Below, one piece after another: positions 1 through 5,701 of a stretch of DNA of 7,691 nucleotides (within the stretch, counting starts at the first letter, position 1; each line of letters starts with the position of its first letter). The notes under the pieces are model-generated. The model worked only from the letters and a program-made list of their open reading frames with translations, made no database searches and was not told where the DNA came from. Where the stretch lies: the NCBI GenBank assembly GCA_002733945.2, contig NVXO02000012.1, forward strand, positions 21,879-29,569, given 5' to 3'. The translations under genes were made by a program, and so were the position numbers. Source of the stretch: Sulfurimonas sp. Lineage in GTDB: Bacteria; Campylobacterota; Campylobacteria; Campylobacterales; Sulfurimonadaceae.

Positions 1-935
1 TCAATAGTCTCTTCAACAAGATCCGAAATCATACCCTCAAATTTTGCACGAGTAAGTTTTACAACTAAGTGTTGTGGTCCCGCTTCTGTCATTGTGATAA
101 ACGGTAAGTTAATCTCAGTTTCAGTTGCAGAACTTAACTCTTTCTTAGCAGCTTCAGCAGAATCTTTTAAACGTTGAAGAGCCATTTTATCATTTTTAAG
201 CTCAATTCCATGAGATGCTTTGAAGTCATCATTTAAGAAGTCAACGATTTTGTTATCAAAGTCATCACCACCTAAAAATGCATTACCATCAGTTGAAAGA
301 ACTTCAAACGTACCATCAGAAATCTCTAAAACAGTAACATCAAATGTACCACCACCAAGGTCATAAACAAGTACATTTTCTTCAGTTTTTGACTCTAAAC
401 CATATGCAAGTGCAGAAGCAGTTGGCTCGTTGATGATTCTTAAAACATTAAGACCAGCAATTGTACCAGCATCTTTAGTCGCCTTACGTTGTGCATCATT
501 AAAGTATGCAGGAACTGTGATAACTGCGTCAGTTACAGTAGAACCGATGTACGCTTCAGCATCTTCTTTTAGTTTTGTAAGAATCTTTGCAGATATCTCT
601 TGAGGTGTGTATACTTTACCAGCAACATCAACACAAGCTGCACCATCTTTATCTACGATATTGTAAGTTACTTTATCGTGAGCTGCTTTTGCATTTTCTT
701 CGTTCATCATTAGACCCATAATTCTCTTAATAGAAGAGATAGTCTTTTCAGGATTTGTGATTGCTTGACGTTTTGCTGGATCTCCAACTAGAACATCACC
801 TTTATCTGTAAACGCTACTACTGAAGGAGTTGTATTTTTACCCTCTGCATTTGGGATGATTTTCGCTTCACCACCCTCATAAACTGCTACACATGAATTT
901 GTTGTTCCTAAATCTATTCCAATTACTTTGCTCAT
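1..935 (-). CDS. dnaK: Molecular chaperone DnaK (Hsp70), N-terminal part, cut by window edge
   Basis: This is the Hsp70 chaperone that binds exposed hydrophobic peptides in the cytoplasm in an ATP-driven cycle with DnaJ and GrpE. Reading leftward from the ATG at 933-935, 311 codons are open to the window edge, about half of the usual 630 or so residues, so the ATPase domain is nearly complete and the peptide-binding domain lies outside. Visible Hsp70 signatures are [10 protein letters not shown] at residues 5-14, [13 protein letters not shown] at 138-150, [13 protein letters not shown] at 168-180 and [14 protein letters not shown] at 192-205. The start is supported by a Shine-Dalgarno sequence AAGGA 7 bases upstream and by the family's usual N-terminus [10 protein letters not shown]. 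The gene lies downstream of grpE on the same strand, as is typical for the operon, but after an unusually long 164-bp spacer. No stop or frameshift is visible in the part seen. The identity is certain. Confidence 0.98.
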   Translation of the reverse strand, partial: MSKVIGIDLGTTNSCVAVYEGGEAKIIPNAEGKNTTPSVVAFTDKGDVLVGDPAKRQAITNPEKTISSIKRIMGLMMNEENAKAAHDKVTYNIVDKDGAACVDVAGKVYTPQEISAKILTKLKEDAEAYIGSTVTDAVITVPAYFNDAQRKATKDAGTIAGLNVLRIINEPTASALAYGLESKTEENVLVYDLGGGTFDVTVLEISDGTFEVLSTDGNAFLGGDDFDNKIVDFLNDDFKASHGIELKNDKMALQRLKDSAEAAKKELSSATETEINLPFITMTEAGPQHLVVKLTRAKFEGMISDLVEETI

Positions 936-942
936 TATAATT

Positions 943-947
943 TCCTT
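943..947 (-). promoter_or_regulatory. Ribosome binding site of dnaK
   Basis: AAGGA on the minus strand lies 7 bases before the dnaK ATG. It is a good Shine-Dalgarno match and fixes the start codon at 935. Confidence 0.75.
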
Positions 948-956
948 AATTTTATT

Positions 957-1068
957 CTAAAATGAAGCAAATTCATTCGCTCCATCTTTTAGTCCGTAAA
1001 AGAAACTCGTCCCTTTTACTCCGCTTGCGCCACTTCTGTTAGCAACTAAAGTTTGATACTTTCGTATC
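957..1068 (-). other. Structured spacer between grpE and dnaK, with several inverted repeats
   Basis: The 936-1099 gap between grpE and dnaK contains no gene I can support, but it is not featureless. It holds a 6-bp stem with 5-base loop (961-977, AATGAA/TTCATT), a 7-bp stem with 10-base loop (996-1019, GTAAAAG/CTTTTAC), a longer-range pair TTTAGT 988-993 with ACTAAA 1045-1050, and a 5-bp hairpin GATAC/GTATC at 1055-1068. On the transcript this last hairpin has a GAAA tetraloop. The middle (about 978-1050) is visibly richer in G+C than the surroundings. It would be transcribed as part of the grpE-dnaK mRNA. It could be a dispersed intergenic repeat, an mRNA processing or stability element, or an old insertion. 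None of the hairpins is followed by a U-run on the minus strand, so I do not call a terminator for this operon. Function unknown. Confidence 0.45.
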
Positions 1069-1099
1069 TTTTTGTCTATATTACTTGTATTAAACGAAT

Positions 1100-1663
1100 C
1101 TAGTTCGCTACTACTACCATTGCTTCACGCAGTGGACGACTCTTATATTTGTAACCTGTTTGAAAAGTTTGAACAATTTGTCCAGATTCAACATCTTCAC
1201 TATCAACTGCTTGAATAGCATTGTGAATGTTTGGATCAAATGGCTCGTCATGACTTACTAAAGTAACACCATGCTTATCTAGTTGCGTTAAAAAAGACTT
1301 ATGTGTAAGTTCAATTCCCTCTTTAAGTTTATCAAATAGTTCTGCCTTATCAGCTTCACCTTCTATAGACTTCATTGCACCATCAAGTGCATCTAAAACA
1401 GGTATCATATCTTTAGCAAATTTTTCATTTGCATATTCAACTGCTGTATATTTTTCTCGTTCAAGTCTTTTTTTGATATTATCAAAATCAGCATGAACAC
1501 GAGCATACTTATCTTTTAGTGCGATTAATTCTGCTTCTAAAAGTTCAAACTCATTTTCAACTGCTTCTGCTTCCGCCTCAGCTTCGTCTGTAACAACTTC
1601 TTCATTTTCTATGACTTGTTCCTCATTTACGAGGTTTTCATCTTGGATTTCTTCTTTAGACAT
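1100..1663 (-). CDS. grpE: Nucleotide exchange factor GrpE
   Basis: GrpE is the cytoplasmic homodimer that opens the DnaK nucleotide pocket, releasing ADP and speeding the chaperone cycle. The 187-residue product is of ordinary length. Residues 1-45 are very acidic and probably disordered (runs of Glu, EAEAEAEA). Residues about 40-95 form the long coiled-coil helix, with the typical LKDKYARVHADFDNIKKR stretch. The C-terminal beta domain carries the family pattern DEPFDPNIHNAI and ends in GYKYKSRPLREAMVVVAN, close to the usual end of GrpE. The ATG at 1661-1663 is preceded by AAAGGAG, though at a long spacing of 13 bases. It is the first gene of a leftward operon with dnaK; hrcA, which precedes it in Campylobacter and Helicobacter, is absent. 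Its promoter region contains HAIR-like operators, which suggests heat-shock control by HspR. Confidence 0.97.
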   Translation of the reverse strand: MSKEEIQDENLVNEEQVIENEEVVTDEAEAEAEAVENEFELLEAELIALKDKYARVHADFDNIKKRLEREKYTAVEYANEKFAKDMIPVLDALDGAMKSIEGEADKAELFDKLKEGIELTHKSFLTQLDKHGVTLVSHDEPFDPNIHNAIQAVDSEDVESGQIVQTFQTGYKYKSRPLREAMVVVAN

Positions 1664-1676
1664 AATTGTTAAATAA

Positions 1677-1683
1677 CTCCTTT
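1677..1683 (-). promoter_or_regulatory. Ribosome binding site of grpE, long spacing
   Basis: AAAGGAG on the minus strand is a strong Shine-Dalgarno match. It lies 13 bases before the grpE ATG, longer than the usual 5-9. No closer in-frame start codon exists between it and the ATG, so the start is kept. Confidence 0.6.
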
Positions 1684-1701
1684 AATTTAAAAGATAACTG
1701 T

Positions 1702-1730
1702 ATTATACATATTGAGTGTAACAATGTCAA
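1702..1730 (-). promoter_or_regulatory. Consensus sigma-70 promoter of the grpE-dnaK operon
   Basis: On the minus strand, TTGACA (1725-1730) is followed after exactly 17 bases by TATAAT (1702-1707), a perfect match to both boxes and to the optimal spacing. Transcription would start near 1695, giving a leader of about 32 bases before the grpE ATG. Campylobacterota vegetative promoters usually lack a recognisable -35 box, so this one stands out as intrinsically strong, as expected for a gene held down by a repressor. The -35 box is overlapped by a HAIR-like inverted repeat. Confidence 0.82.
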
Positions 1731-1731
1731 G
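1711..1731. promoter_or_regulatory. HAIR-like operator A (probable HspR site) over the grpE -35 box
   Basis: The sequence ATTGAGT, 7 bases, TGTCAAG matches the HAIR consensus of HspR (CTTGAGT-N7-ACTCAAG) at 11 of 14 positions with exact spacing. The right half-site coincides with the grpE -35 hexamer and the rest lies in the promoter spacer, so a bound protein would block RNA polymerase. HspR regulating dnaK operons through such sites is established in Streptomyces, Helicobacter and Campylobacter; binding here is inferred. Confidence 0.62.
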
Positions 1732-1737
1732 TCTGAC

Positions 1738-1755
1738 TTGATATTATAATATCAA
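1738..1755. promoter_or_regulatory. Perfect 18-bp palindrome midway between the two HAIR-like sites
   Basis: TTGATATTATAATATCAA is its own reverse complement. Its centre (1746.5) is nearly midway between the centres of the two HAIR-like sites (1721 and 1770). Its TTGA and TCAA ends resemble HAIR half-sites, but the gap between them does not fit the N7 rule. It could be a third contact for HspR oligomers, an operator for another regulator, or an AT-rich upstream element. It also forms part of the smaller inverted repeat TCAAGTC-T-GACTTGA at 1727-1741. Confidence 0.45.
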
Positions 1756-1759
1756 AATA

Positions 1760-1780
1760 GTTGAGTCTTATTGTATCAAG
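1760..1780. promoter_or_regulatory. HAIR-like operator B (probable HspR site), upstream copy
   Basis: GTTGAGT, 7 bases, TATCAAG matches the HAIR consensus at 11 of 14 positions with exact N7 spacing. It is a near-repeat of site A: segments 1712-1739 and 1761-1788 agree at 20 of 28 bases, 49 bp apart. It lies about 75 bp upstream of the grpE start point and about 75 bp upstream of the presumed start point of the divergent operon, so it could affect either. Confidence 0.55.
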
Positions 1781-1831
1781 TATGATTTTACTCTTAGTTA
1801 ATGTTTTAAGCAGAATAAATAAAAACCTATG

Positions 1832-1837
1832 TATAAT
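1832..1837 (+). promoter_or_regulatory. Probable -10 box of the four-gene signalling operon
   Basis: TATAAT, within TATGTATAATA, lies 27 bases before the ATG of the response-regulator gene. No -35 box is seen at 16-18 bp upstream, which is normal for Campylobacterota vegetative promoters. Transcription would begin near 1844, leaving a leader of only about 20 bases. No good Shine-Dalgarno sequence precedes the ATG (only a weak AATAAG), so translation of the first gene may be inefficient. Confidence 0.55.
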
Positions 1838-1864
1838 ATATTCAAATAAATAATAAGTTTTTAT

Positions 1865-3553
1865 ATGAATGATGAATTAGTATTTGCTCCCGAAGTCAGA
1901 GAAGATGTATCTGAACTTAGTGAAGCATTTAAAGTTGTGATTATTGATGATGACCATGAAGTTCATGCTTTCACAAAACTTGCCTTAAAATCTTTTAAGT
2001 ATAACAATCAAAAAATAGATTTTATCTCTGTATATAGTGAAAAAGAAGCAAGAGAAGTTTTACCTCTTCATAATGATATCGCGGTGATTTTACTCGATGT
2101 CGTTATGGAAACAAATACTTCTGGTTTAGATCTTGCTAAGTTTATTAGAAGTGATTTACACAATGAAATGAGTAGGATTATTATACGCACAGGAGAGCCT
2201 GGCGAAGCACCTGAAAGGTATGTGATTGACAATTATGATATTAATGATTATAAAGAAAAAACAGAGTTAACTACAGACAAGCTGTATACAACGATGAGAA
2301 CAGCATTAGCACAATATACACAACTTTCAGAACTCCTCAATAAAAAGAATGAGATGTATACTTTGCTTGTTACAGATACACTTACTTCTTTGCCTAATAG
2401 AACACAGTTAAACTATGACTTAGACTCTACAAAACCTCAAACTTTAATGCTTATAGATATTGACAGGTTCTCACTGCTAAATGATGCTTATGGATTTGAC
2501 ACTGGTGATCAGATTTTAATACATATGAGTCAGATTATATTAAAAGTATTAAGAGCAGATATGACTGTATATAGACTAGAATCAGATTTATTTGCAATTT
2601 TAGTGCAATCTAAAGATAAAGATTTACTAGAAGATGAAGTTGCAACTGTCAAAGCACTTCTTGACAACTCTCCTTTTGAAATTGATGACTTGTCTCTATA
2701 TATTAGTGTGAGTATAGGAATAGTAAACTATCAACTTGGAAATATAATCCAAAAAGCGGAACTTGCACTCAGAAAAGCACGAGAAGTATCACGTAATCGT
2801 GTGGAGTACTATGATGAATCAAGAGATTATCTTACATTTATAGAAAAGAATAACTCTTGGACAGCTAGAATAGCATATGCCCTAAATCATGACGATATAC
2901 TCGTATATTTTCAGCCAATCGTAGAGTGTGCAACAGGTAAAATTGTGAAGTATGAAGCTTTAGTTCGCTTAAGGTATGAGGATGAAATATATTCACCATT
3001 TCATTTTTTACATACTGCACGTTATGCTGGTTATTTACATCAAATTACACAAAGGGTTTTTAAGAAAAGCTGTCAAAAATTTCAAGACAATGATTTAATG
3101 TTTTCTATAAATATTACAGACCATGATTTAGCAGAGAATAATTTTGTAGAGTTTATTTGTACAACTACTCAGCAATATAATATTGATAGCAGTAGAGTAG
3201 TATTTGAAATTCTTGAAGAGACAAGTATGAATGGTAATATACTTGCAACAGAGAACTTAAGTAAACTAACGGACTTAGGCTACACTTTAAGTATAGATGA
3301 TTTTGGTGCTGAGTGTTCTAACTTCTCACAACTTGGTAAACATAATTATGAAAGTATTAAAATTGATGGTGCTTTTATAAAAGATATAAATACCAACAAA
3401 ACTTCGAAAATTATTACGGAGTCCATACTTTTTTTCACAAAAAAGATGAGTTTTAAAACAGTTGCTGAATATGTGCACTCTAAAGAAGTGTATGAAGTAA
3501 TAAAAGAAATGGGTGTAGATTATGCTCAAGGCTATTATTTTGGTGAGCCATGA
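1865..3553 (+). CDS. Response regulator with degenerate GGDEF and intact EAL domain (likely c-di-GMP phosphodiesterase)
   Basis: This 562-residue cytoplasmic protein probably hydrolyses cyclic di-GMP under control of phosphorylation. Residues about 22-150 are a receiver domain: acidic cluster D28-D30, predicted phospho-acceptor D78 (ILLDVV), T109 and K130. Its NYDINDYKEKTELT stretch belongs to the receiver subfamily found with DUF3369, HD-GYP or EAL outputs. Residues about 168-318 are a GGDEF domain (DTLTSLPNR 171-179, LIDIDRF 196-202), but the signature is ESDLF at 239-243, so cyclase activity is unlikely. Residues about 333-562 are an EAL domain with the expected metal and substrate residues: E364 (EAL), N415, E448, D478 and D479 (DDFG), K499, E535 and Q555. 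The protein ends shortly after QGYYFGEP, the normal end of the fold. There is no DNA-binding domain. It is the first gene of the operon; its stop overlaps the next start by 4 bases (ATGA). The likely partner kinase is the third gene. Confidence 0.92.
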   Translation: MNDELVFAPEVREDVSELSEAFKVVIIDDDHEVHAFTKLALKSFKYNNQKIDFISVYSEKEAREVLPLHNDIAVILLDVVMETNTSGLDLAKFIRSDLHNEMSRIIIRTGEPGEAPERYVIDNYDINDYKEKTELTTDKLYTTMRTALAQYTQLSELLNKKNEMYTLLVTDTLTSLPNRTQLNYDLDSTKPQTLMLIDIDRFSLLNDAYGFDTGDQILIHMSQIILKVLRADMTVYRLESDLFAILVQSKDKDLLEDEVATVKALLDNSPFEIDDLSLYISVSIGIVNYQLGNIIQKAELALRKAREVSRNRVEYYDESRDYLTFIEKNNSWTARIAYALNHDDILVYFQPIVECATGKIVKYEALVRLRYEDEIYSPFHFLHTARYAGYLHQITQRVFKKSCQKFQDNDLMFSINITDHDLAENNFVEFICTTTQQYNIDSSRVVFEILEETSMNGNILATENLSKLTDLGYTLSIDDFGAECSNFSQLGKHNYESIKIDGAFIKDINTNKTSKIITESILFFTKKMSFKTVAEYVHSKEVYEVIKEMGVDYAQGYYFGEP

Positions 3554-4098
3554 CTAGAGTTGATCGAATAAGTGAGCTTATGAAATTCTTCTCATATTTT
3601 TTATTATTGGTTTTATTAACAACACTATCTCATGCATGTGAGAAAGAAGATATATTAAAAGGTGTTATCTTAAATAGAATAAGTCAGTTTATAACTTATA
3701 GACAAGGTTATGAACAATTTAAAATATGTATCTATAAAGATGATTACATGTACAAGATATTTAAGAAGCTTTATAAAAATAAGGAATATAAAAAGCTATC
3801 TATAGAGATTCTTAGCATAGGCGATAAAGAACACTTTTATAATTGTGATATTTTTTACTCCTCAAAGGTTGATAAGAATTTAATAAAAAAACTAAATAAT
3901 AAGTACTTAAACTATACACTACTGGTGAGTGATAGTATTGATAATTTGAATAATGGTTTTATAATGGCACTTTATCTTGATGAAAATAAAATAAAAATTG
4001 CGATAAATCAAGAAGCTCTAGAAAAAACAAAACTCAATGTCAACTATAGATTACTTGAAGTAGCTACAAAAATTATTAATCCTGTGAAGGAAAAGTGA
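3550..4098 (+). CDS. Exported YfiR-like (DUF4154) periplasmic protein
   Basis: This is a small secreted protein resembling YfiR, the periplasmic regulator that binds and represses the membrane diguanylate cyclase YfiN in Pseudomonas. The family pattern is seen in KGVILNRISQFITY (37-50), FKICIYKDD (57-65), NCDIFY (98-103), LLVSDSIDNLNNGFIMAL (124-141) and KIKIAINQEAL (147-157). Residues about 11-29 form a signal peptide ending LSHA, followed by Cys30; the lipobox is poor, so signal peptidase I cleavage is as likely as lipidation. Cys60 and Cys99 are 39 residues apart, as I recall for the first disulfide of Pseudomonas YfiR; no equivalent of its second, C-terminal disulfide exists. The start at 3550 gives an ATGA overlap with the preceding gene, but the Met at codon 11 (3580) would give a more classical signal peptide beginning MKFFSYF. 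Both starts have weak Shine-Dalgarno matches. The composition is very rich in Lys, Asn and Ile. It precedes a CHASE8-type kinase, its probable target. Confidence 0.8.
   Translation: MTRVDRISELMKFFSYFLLLVLLTTLSHACEKEDILKGVILNRISQFITYRQGYEQFKICIYKDDYMYKIFKKLYKNKEYKKLSIEILSIGDKEHFYNCDIFYSSKVDKNLIKKLNNKYLNYTLLVSDSIDNLNNGFIMALYLDENKIKIAINQEALEKTKLNVNYRLLEVATKIINPVKEK
4087..4091 (+). promoter_or_regulatory. Ribosome binding site of the histidine kinase
   Basis: AAGGA lies 6 bases before the ATG at 4098 and inside the end of the YfiR-like gene. It favours ATG 4098 over the adjoining GTG at 4095. Confidence 0.7.
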
Positions 4099-5672
4099 TG
4101 AAATTAAATAACTTGTCTTTTAAAGTACAAATTCGTCTTTCTATTTTTAGTTTAGTTGTATTAACATTAGCCTTGGTTTTTTCTTATAACCTTATAACAT
4201 CTTATGGATACCAGAAAAACTCCTTTCTTAATGAAAGTAAAATTGAAGCAGGTTTAGTCGCAAATCATGCAATTGCCCCCATTCTCTTTCTTGATAAAGA
4301 AGGGCTAGAAAGTTCTTTAGATGATTTAAAACATAATAGTACAATATTGCAAGTACAAGTTTTTCTCGAAGATGGCTCTCTTTTTGGTGAGTATAAGAAA
4401 AAAAATTATTATAGGAAAATTCATGGGAAGATAGATAAAATACGAGAGTCTTGGTTTGTCAAGAATGATATGAAAACGGAGAATTCTTTAAATGCGAATT
4501 CTTTTGTAGTCAAAGAGCCCTTAGTCTTAAATGACGAGTATTATGGTGTTTTATACCTTGAACGGGATGTGAATTCATTAAGTCAGTTTTTAGAAAAAGC
4601 TTTAAAAGATATGTTTACATTTTCATTAATATTATTATATGTAATGGGTTTTATTATTTATAAAGTCTCAAATCAATTAATCTCTCCAATTTTGGAACTC
4701 TCTGATAGTTTAGAATATTTATCAAAAACAAAAGACTATAGTACTAGACTAGAGTATAAGCCTAGTAATGAGATAGGAAAACTATATGATTCTTTTAATA
4801 TTTTAATGGAGTCTGTTAGAAGTAATCAAGAAGAATTACATACATTTACTTTAGAACTAGAAAGTAGAGTAGAAGAGAGAACACTAAAACTAGTAGAATC
4901 ACTCAACACTCTGAAAAAAGCACAAACACAGCTTGTAGAATCTGAAAAAATGGCATCTCTAGGTGCACTTGTGAGTGGTGTTGCCCATGAGGTAAATACC
5001 CCACTTGGCAATGCTATCACTGGAAGTAGTATCATTAAACAAGAGACAGCAGAACTTTTACAAAGCATGCATAATGGTACTATGAAAAAGTCATATCTAG
5101 AAGATACACTAAATAGTTTAAATGAAACAGCAAGGTTACTGTTGAAAAGTGTCAATAGTGCAGCTTCTTTAATCCGAAGTTTTAAAAAAATATCTGTAGA
5201 TCAAAGTATAGAAGACAAAAGGAAGTTTGATATAGTTGAGTATACAGACGAAGTAGTTAAAACCTTTAACTCTAAACTTAAACAAATACCTGTAAAGGTT
5301 ATTATAGACTCTCCACAAACATTAATGATTTATTCGTACCCTGGTGTCTTTGCCCAACTGATAAATAATCTTATTCAAAATGCTATAATTCATGCCTTTG
5401 AGTTTAAAAAAGATAATGCTATCATTAATATAAAGCTGAGTTTAGATAATAATATTTTTAAGTTCAGTTTCGAAGATAATGGTGCAGGGATGAATGAATC
5501 GATTAAGAAAAAGGCTTTTGACCCTTTTGTAACAACAAAAAGAAATGCTGGTGGAACTGGACTTGGTCTGAACATAGCCTATAATCTTGTGACTCAGAAG
5601 TTAAAAGGGACACTTGAACTCCAAACACAAGAAGGTAAAGGTTCAAAGTTTACGATATACATTCCCGTTTAA
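4098..5672 (+). CDS. Membrane histidine kinase with CHASE8-like periplasmic sensor and HAMP
   Basis: This 524-residue inner-membrane sensor kinase probably phosphorylates the response regulator encoded two genes upstream. Residues 13-34 are the first membrane segment. Residues about 35-168 are a periplasmic domain with the CHASE8 pattern also found in YfiN (NHAIAPILFLDKEGLESSL 56-74, VQVFLEDGSLFGEY 86-99, and KEPLVLNDEYYGVLYL 139-154). A second membrane segment spans 171-189, followed by a HAMP domain to about 242 and a coiled coil (243-285). The phospho-acceptor is His297 in GVAHEVNTPLG. The ATPase domain has the N box (N424, N428), the G1 box DNGAG (460-464), the F box around DPF and the G2 box GGTGLGL (485-491), so it looks active. 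I chose the ATG at 4098 rather than the GTG one codon earlier because AAGGA (4087-4091) lies 6 bases before it. The stop of the YfiR-like gene overlaps this start by one base (TGATG), so translation is probably coupled. No receiver domain is fused. Confidence 0.93.
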   Translation: MKLNNLSFKVQIRLSIFSLVVLTLALVFSYNLITSYGYQKNSFLNESKIEAGLVANHAIAPILFLDKEGLESSLDDLKHNSTILQVQVFLEDGSLFGEYKKKNYYRKIHGKIDKIRESWFVKNDMKTENSLNANSFVVKEPLVLNDEYYGVLYLERDVNSLSQFLEKALKDMFTFSLILLYVMGFIIYKVSNQLISPILELSDSLEYLSKTKDYSTRLEYKPSNEIGKLYDSFNILMESVRSNQEELHTFTLELESRVEERTLKLVESLNTLKKAQTQLVESEKMASLGALVSGVAHEVNTPLGNAITGSSIIKQETAELLQSMHNGTMKKSYLEDTLNSLNETARLLLKSVNSAASLIRSFKKISVDQSIEDKRKFDIVEYTDEVVKTFNSKLKQIPVKVIIDSPQTLMIYSYPGVFAQLINNLIQNAIIHAFEFKKDNAIINIKLSLDNNIFKFSFEDNGAGMNESIKKKAFDPFVTTKRNAGGTGLGLNIAYNLVTQKLKGTLELQTQEGKGSKFTIYIPV

Positions 5673-5689
5673 AATAGAAATAAAATATA

Positions 5690-5694
5690 AAGGA
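5690..5694 (+). promoter_or_regulatory. Ribosome binding site of the AsmA-like gene
   Basis: AAGGA lies 7 bases before the ATG at 5702, in the 29-bp gap after the kinase gene. No promoter or terminator is visible in this gap, so the gene is probably cotranscribed with the kinase. Confidence 0.7.
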
Positions 5695-5701
5695 AGAAAA
5701 G

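Noticed and set aside
962..1042. Plus-strand ATG frame of 26 codons in the grpE-dnaK spacer, and an open minus-strand frame of over 40 codons across the same region
   Set aside because: The plus frame has no ribosome site and the minus frame has no usable start codon. Both are better explained by a higher-GC, stop-poor spacer element.
1055..1074. GATAC-TTTC-GTATC hairpin followed by TTTTTG on the plus strand, resembling a terminator
   Set aside because: The stem is only 5 bp with two G-C pairs, and no plus-strand gene ends before it. The genes here read leftward.
1664..1864. CIRCE element (HrcA operator) or c-di-GMP riboswitch upstream of either divergent gene
   Set aside because: No TTAGCACTC/GAGTGCTAA pair is present, and the presumed leader of the signalling operon (about 20 bases) is far too short for a riboswitch.
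3326..3529. Minus-strand open frame of 67 codons, and similar antisense frames at 4826-5155, 5390-5575, 5650-5907, 5962-6201 and 6514-6768
   Set aside because: They lie antisense inside well-supported genes, show no family pattern and have compositions typical of shadow frames.
4095..4097. GTG as start codon of the histidine kinase
   Set aside because: The ATG immediately after it has better Shine-Dalgarno spacing and is a stronger start codon.
4481..4503. Short direct repeat GAATTCTTT in the kinase gene
   Set aside because: It is a 9-base AT-rich repeat within coding sequence, expected by chance.
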